Shown here piece after piece: positions 62,696-64,000 of a DNA stretch of 64,000 bases. The DNA is from Bradyrhizobium nanningense. Its GTDB lineage: Bacteria; Pseudomonadota; Alphaproteobacteria; Rhizobiales; Xanthobacteraceae. The stretch spans positions 1 through 64,000 of the forward strand of contig NZ_LBJC01000016.1 in assembly GCF_004114535.1 (NCBI RefSeq). The letters run 5' to 3'. A model generated the notes under the pieces. That model saw nothing but the letters and a program-made list of their open reading frames with translations, did no database searches and was not told where the DNA came from. Numbering within the stretch: the stretch's first letter is position 1; every line of letters starts with the position of its first letter. A program made the position numbers and the translations under genes.

Positions 62696-64000
62696 ATGGG
62701 GGCACGTTCGTTCAGCTCTTGGGTGGGGGGCGTGGTGAGGCGGTGGCCTCATGTCGTCGCTCTCTTGTTCGCGATTGTGTTCGTCGTGGCGGCGCCAATA
62801 GGGATGGCGTATTTCGCGCCGGAGAAGCTTCGCGATGCGGCGCTTAAGGTCAAGAATGACGCAAATCTGGTGGCGCAATTGCTGCCCGCGACACTGCCCG
62901 CACCATCGAAAATCGATAGCGCATACTGGCTGCCGCAGAACTGGAGTGCGCGGCAGCGTTACTGGTTCCACCACACGTCCCAAGGCACGGCGACTATTCC
63001 CGTGCCCTATAGATGGTTCCTGGCTCTAGAACGTCCTGAGTTGTCGGTCCGTTACACGAGCCTGACGGATAACGAGTATCTACGACGCCTTGGTTTTATC
63101 CCAAGTCCGAGCTCAAAGGACTTCGACGCTAGCTCACCTGCGCACGGCTATCAGGAGGATGCCAAGGGCGTTAGCTCCACTTGGACAGCTAGCACGCCTG
63201 ACAATGCCAATGGTTTGCCTGTGGGTTTCGCGATCCTGAAAGGGGGCGTCGACCCGACAACAGGAAGTTCCTACGAAGATCAGATCGGACTAACCTGCGC
63301 CGCCTGTCATACCGGGCATCTCGAGTACAAGAATGTCAGCATTCGCTACGATGGCGGGCCGGCGATGGTCAATCTTGGCGAGGTTGAACGGGTCATTGGG
63401 TTATCGATCGGCTATACGCTGATTTTGCCGTGGCGGTTTGAACGCTTCGCCGACCGGCTGGAAAGCATTGAAGGTCGAAGCGTCGACCGCGGGAAGCTTC
63501 GAGGTGATCTGGAGCGCGCACTTCAAAAGATCAAGAAGCAAAAGGCCGCAAACGATGGCCTTTTGACGAGGCAGGGCGTGACGAACCTCGACGAGGGTTT
63601 CGGTCGGCTTGATGCCTTGAACCGGATCGGCAACCAGGTCTTCTACACCAATTTTCTCGATCCAGCGACCGGAGAACTCCCAGATCCGCTCCTCAAGGGC
63701 AACTTCGCGCGCAACGACGCCCCCGTGAGTTTTCCGCCAATCTGGGACACGCCGTACTTCCTTTGGGCGCAGTATGACGCCTCTGTTCTCAACGAGCTTG
63801 TTCGCAATTCGGGCGAAGCGCTCGGCGTCAGCGCGAAAATCAATATGAGGGCACCCGCGCCGGGACGGCCGCTATTTGAATCATCCATCCATCTATCGGA
63901 CATTGCGCGTTTCGAGGAGCTTTTGCGCGGTACCGATCCCTTTTCGTCGGCGGAGGCAAGCGGCAGGAAATTCAACGGGCTTGTCGCGCCACGATGGAAG
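62696..64000 (+). CDS. Di-heme cytochrome peroxidase/RoxA-like protein, partial at window end
   Basis: Starts at ATG 62696 with AAGGAG upstream and stays open to the end of the window (435 codons). An N-terminal membrane anchor (HVVALLFAIVFVVAAPIGMA) is followed by a large periplasmic part. The first heme site is GLTCAACHTGHLEYKNVSIR (about 200), then DGGPAMVNLGEVERVIG. VSFPPIWDTPYFLWAQYDAS is typical of RoxA/RoxB-like and di-heme peroxidase families. The second heme motif would lie beyond the window. RoxA-type enzymes cleave polyisoprene oxidatively; here oxidative lipid chemistry linked with the patatin is a possible guess. Confidence 0.75.
   Translation, partial: MGARSFSSWVGGVVRRWPHVVALLFAIVFVVAAPIGMAYFAPEKLRDAALKVKNDANLVAQLLPATLPAPSKIDSAYWLPQNWSARQRYWFHHTSQGTATIPVPYRWFLALERPELSVRYTSLTDNEYLRRLGFIPSPSSKDFDASSPAHGYQEDAKGVSSTWTASTPDNANGLPVGFAILKGGVDPTTGSSYEDQIGLTCAACHTGHLEYKNVSIRYDGGPAMVNLGEVERVIGLSIGYTLILPWRFERFADRLESIEGRSVDRGKLRGDLERALQKIKKQKAANDGLLTRQGVTNLDEGFGRLDALNRIGNQVFYTNFLDPATGELPDPLLKGNFARNDAPVSFPPIWDTPYFLWAQYDASVLNELVRNSGEALGVSAKINMRAPAPGRPLFESSIHLSDIARFEELLRGTDPFSSAEASGRKFNGLVAPRWK

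Overview
The window looks like accessory DNA from an alphaproteobacterium of the order Hyphomicrobiales, most likely a Bradyrhizobium-type symbiont. The reasons are high GC, rhizobial insertion sequences of the IS3, IS5, IS66 and IS110 types, a control module like that of the tripartite symbiosis ICEs (QseC/QseM/FseA-like), and a NifA/sigma-54-style promoter. This is inference from gene content; there is no rRNA or tRNA to anchor it.

Layout. (1) 0.1-15.2 kb is a decaying prophage. It keeps a ClpP-like head protease fused by deletion to a tape-measure remnant, tail genes, an IS3 copy inserted in a tail-region gene, a run of small minus-strand accessory genes separated by GC-rich palindromes, an excisionase-like gene whose integrase is missing, and an IS110 copy. 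Many of these genes carry single-base frameshifts. (2) 15.4-25.4 kb is an intact two-module NRPS (A-T-C-A-T-E, no thioesterase), a MATE exporter 3 bases behind it, and a TauD-like protein that has lost its iron ligands. (3) 25.4-33 kb holds ICE regulators (an Xre protein, a short DUF2285 protein, and a DUF6499/DUF2285 pair joined by an apparent +1 frameshift), an IS5-family element with a CTAG duplication, and remnants of ardC and other genes. (4) 33-39.6 kb has an S9 peptidase behind a candidate NifA/sigma-54 promoter, then scrambled Tm-1-like and PEP-hydrolase-like pieces, a frameshifted flavoprotein, an Lrp/AsnC regulator and a pyruvate kinase fragment.

(5) 39.7-56.3 kb reads as a defence and stability island: a Fic protein with a two-operator promoter and a divergent HTH gene, an AbiEi/AbiEii toxin-antitoxin pair, a DUF4209 HEPN-like protein, a PIN-like protein, a HEPN-like protein, a six-gene ubiquitin-like conjugation operon, and a HigB-like toxin with an HTH-ImmA/IrrE metallopeptidase. 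The ubiquitin-like operon (54,651 down to 50,170) is the most striking system here. It encodes a tandem beta-grasp protein, an E2-like protein, a JAB-E1 fusion, a DUF6527 protein, a second ubiquitin-like protein and a kinase-like protein, all translationally coupled.

(6) 57.9-64 kb has a large membrane protein fusing a patatin lipase to a chitinase/lysozyme-like (GH19-like) domain, followed by two c-type cytochrome genes, the second RoxA/di-heme-peroxidase-like and cut by the window end. The long undamaged genes (NRPS 6.5 kb, patatin 3.2 kb, conjugation operon 4.5 kb) argue that the many frameshifts elsewhere are mostly real decay rather than uniform sequencing error.
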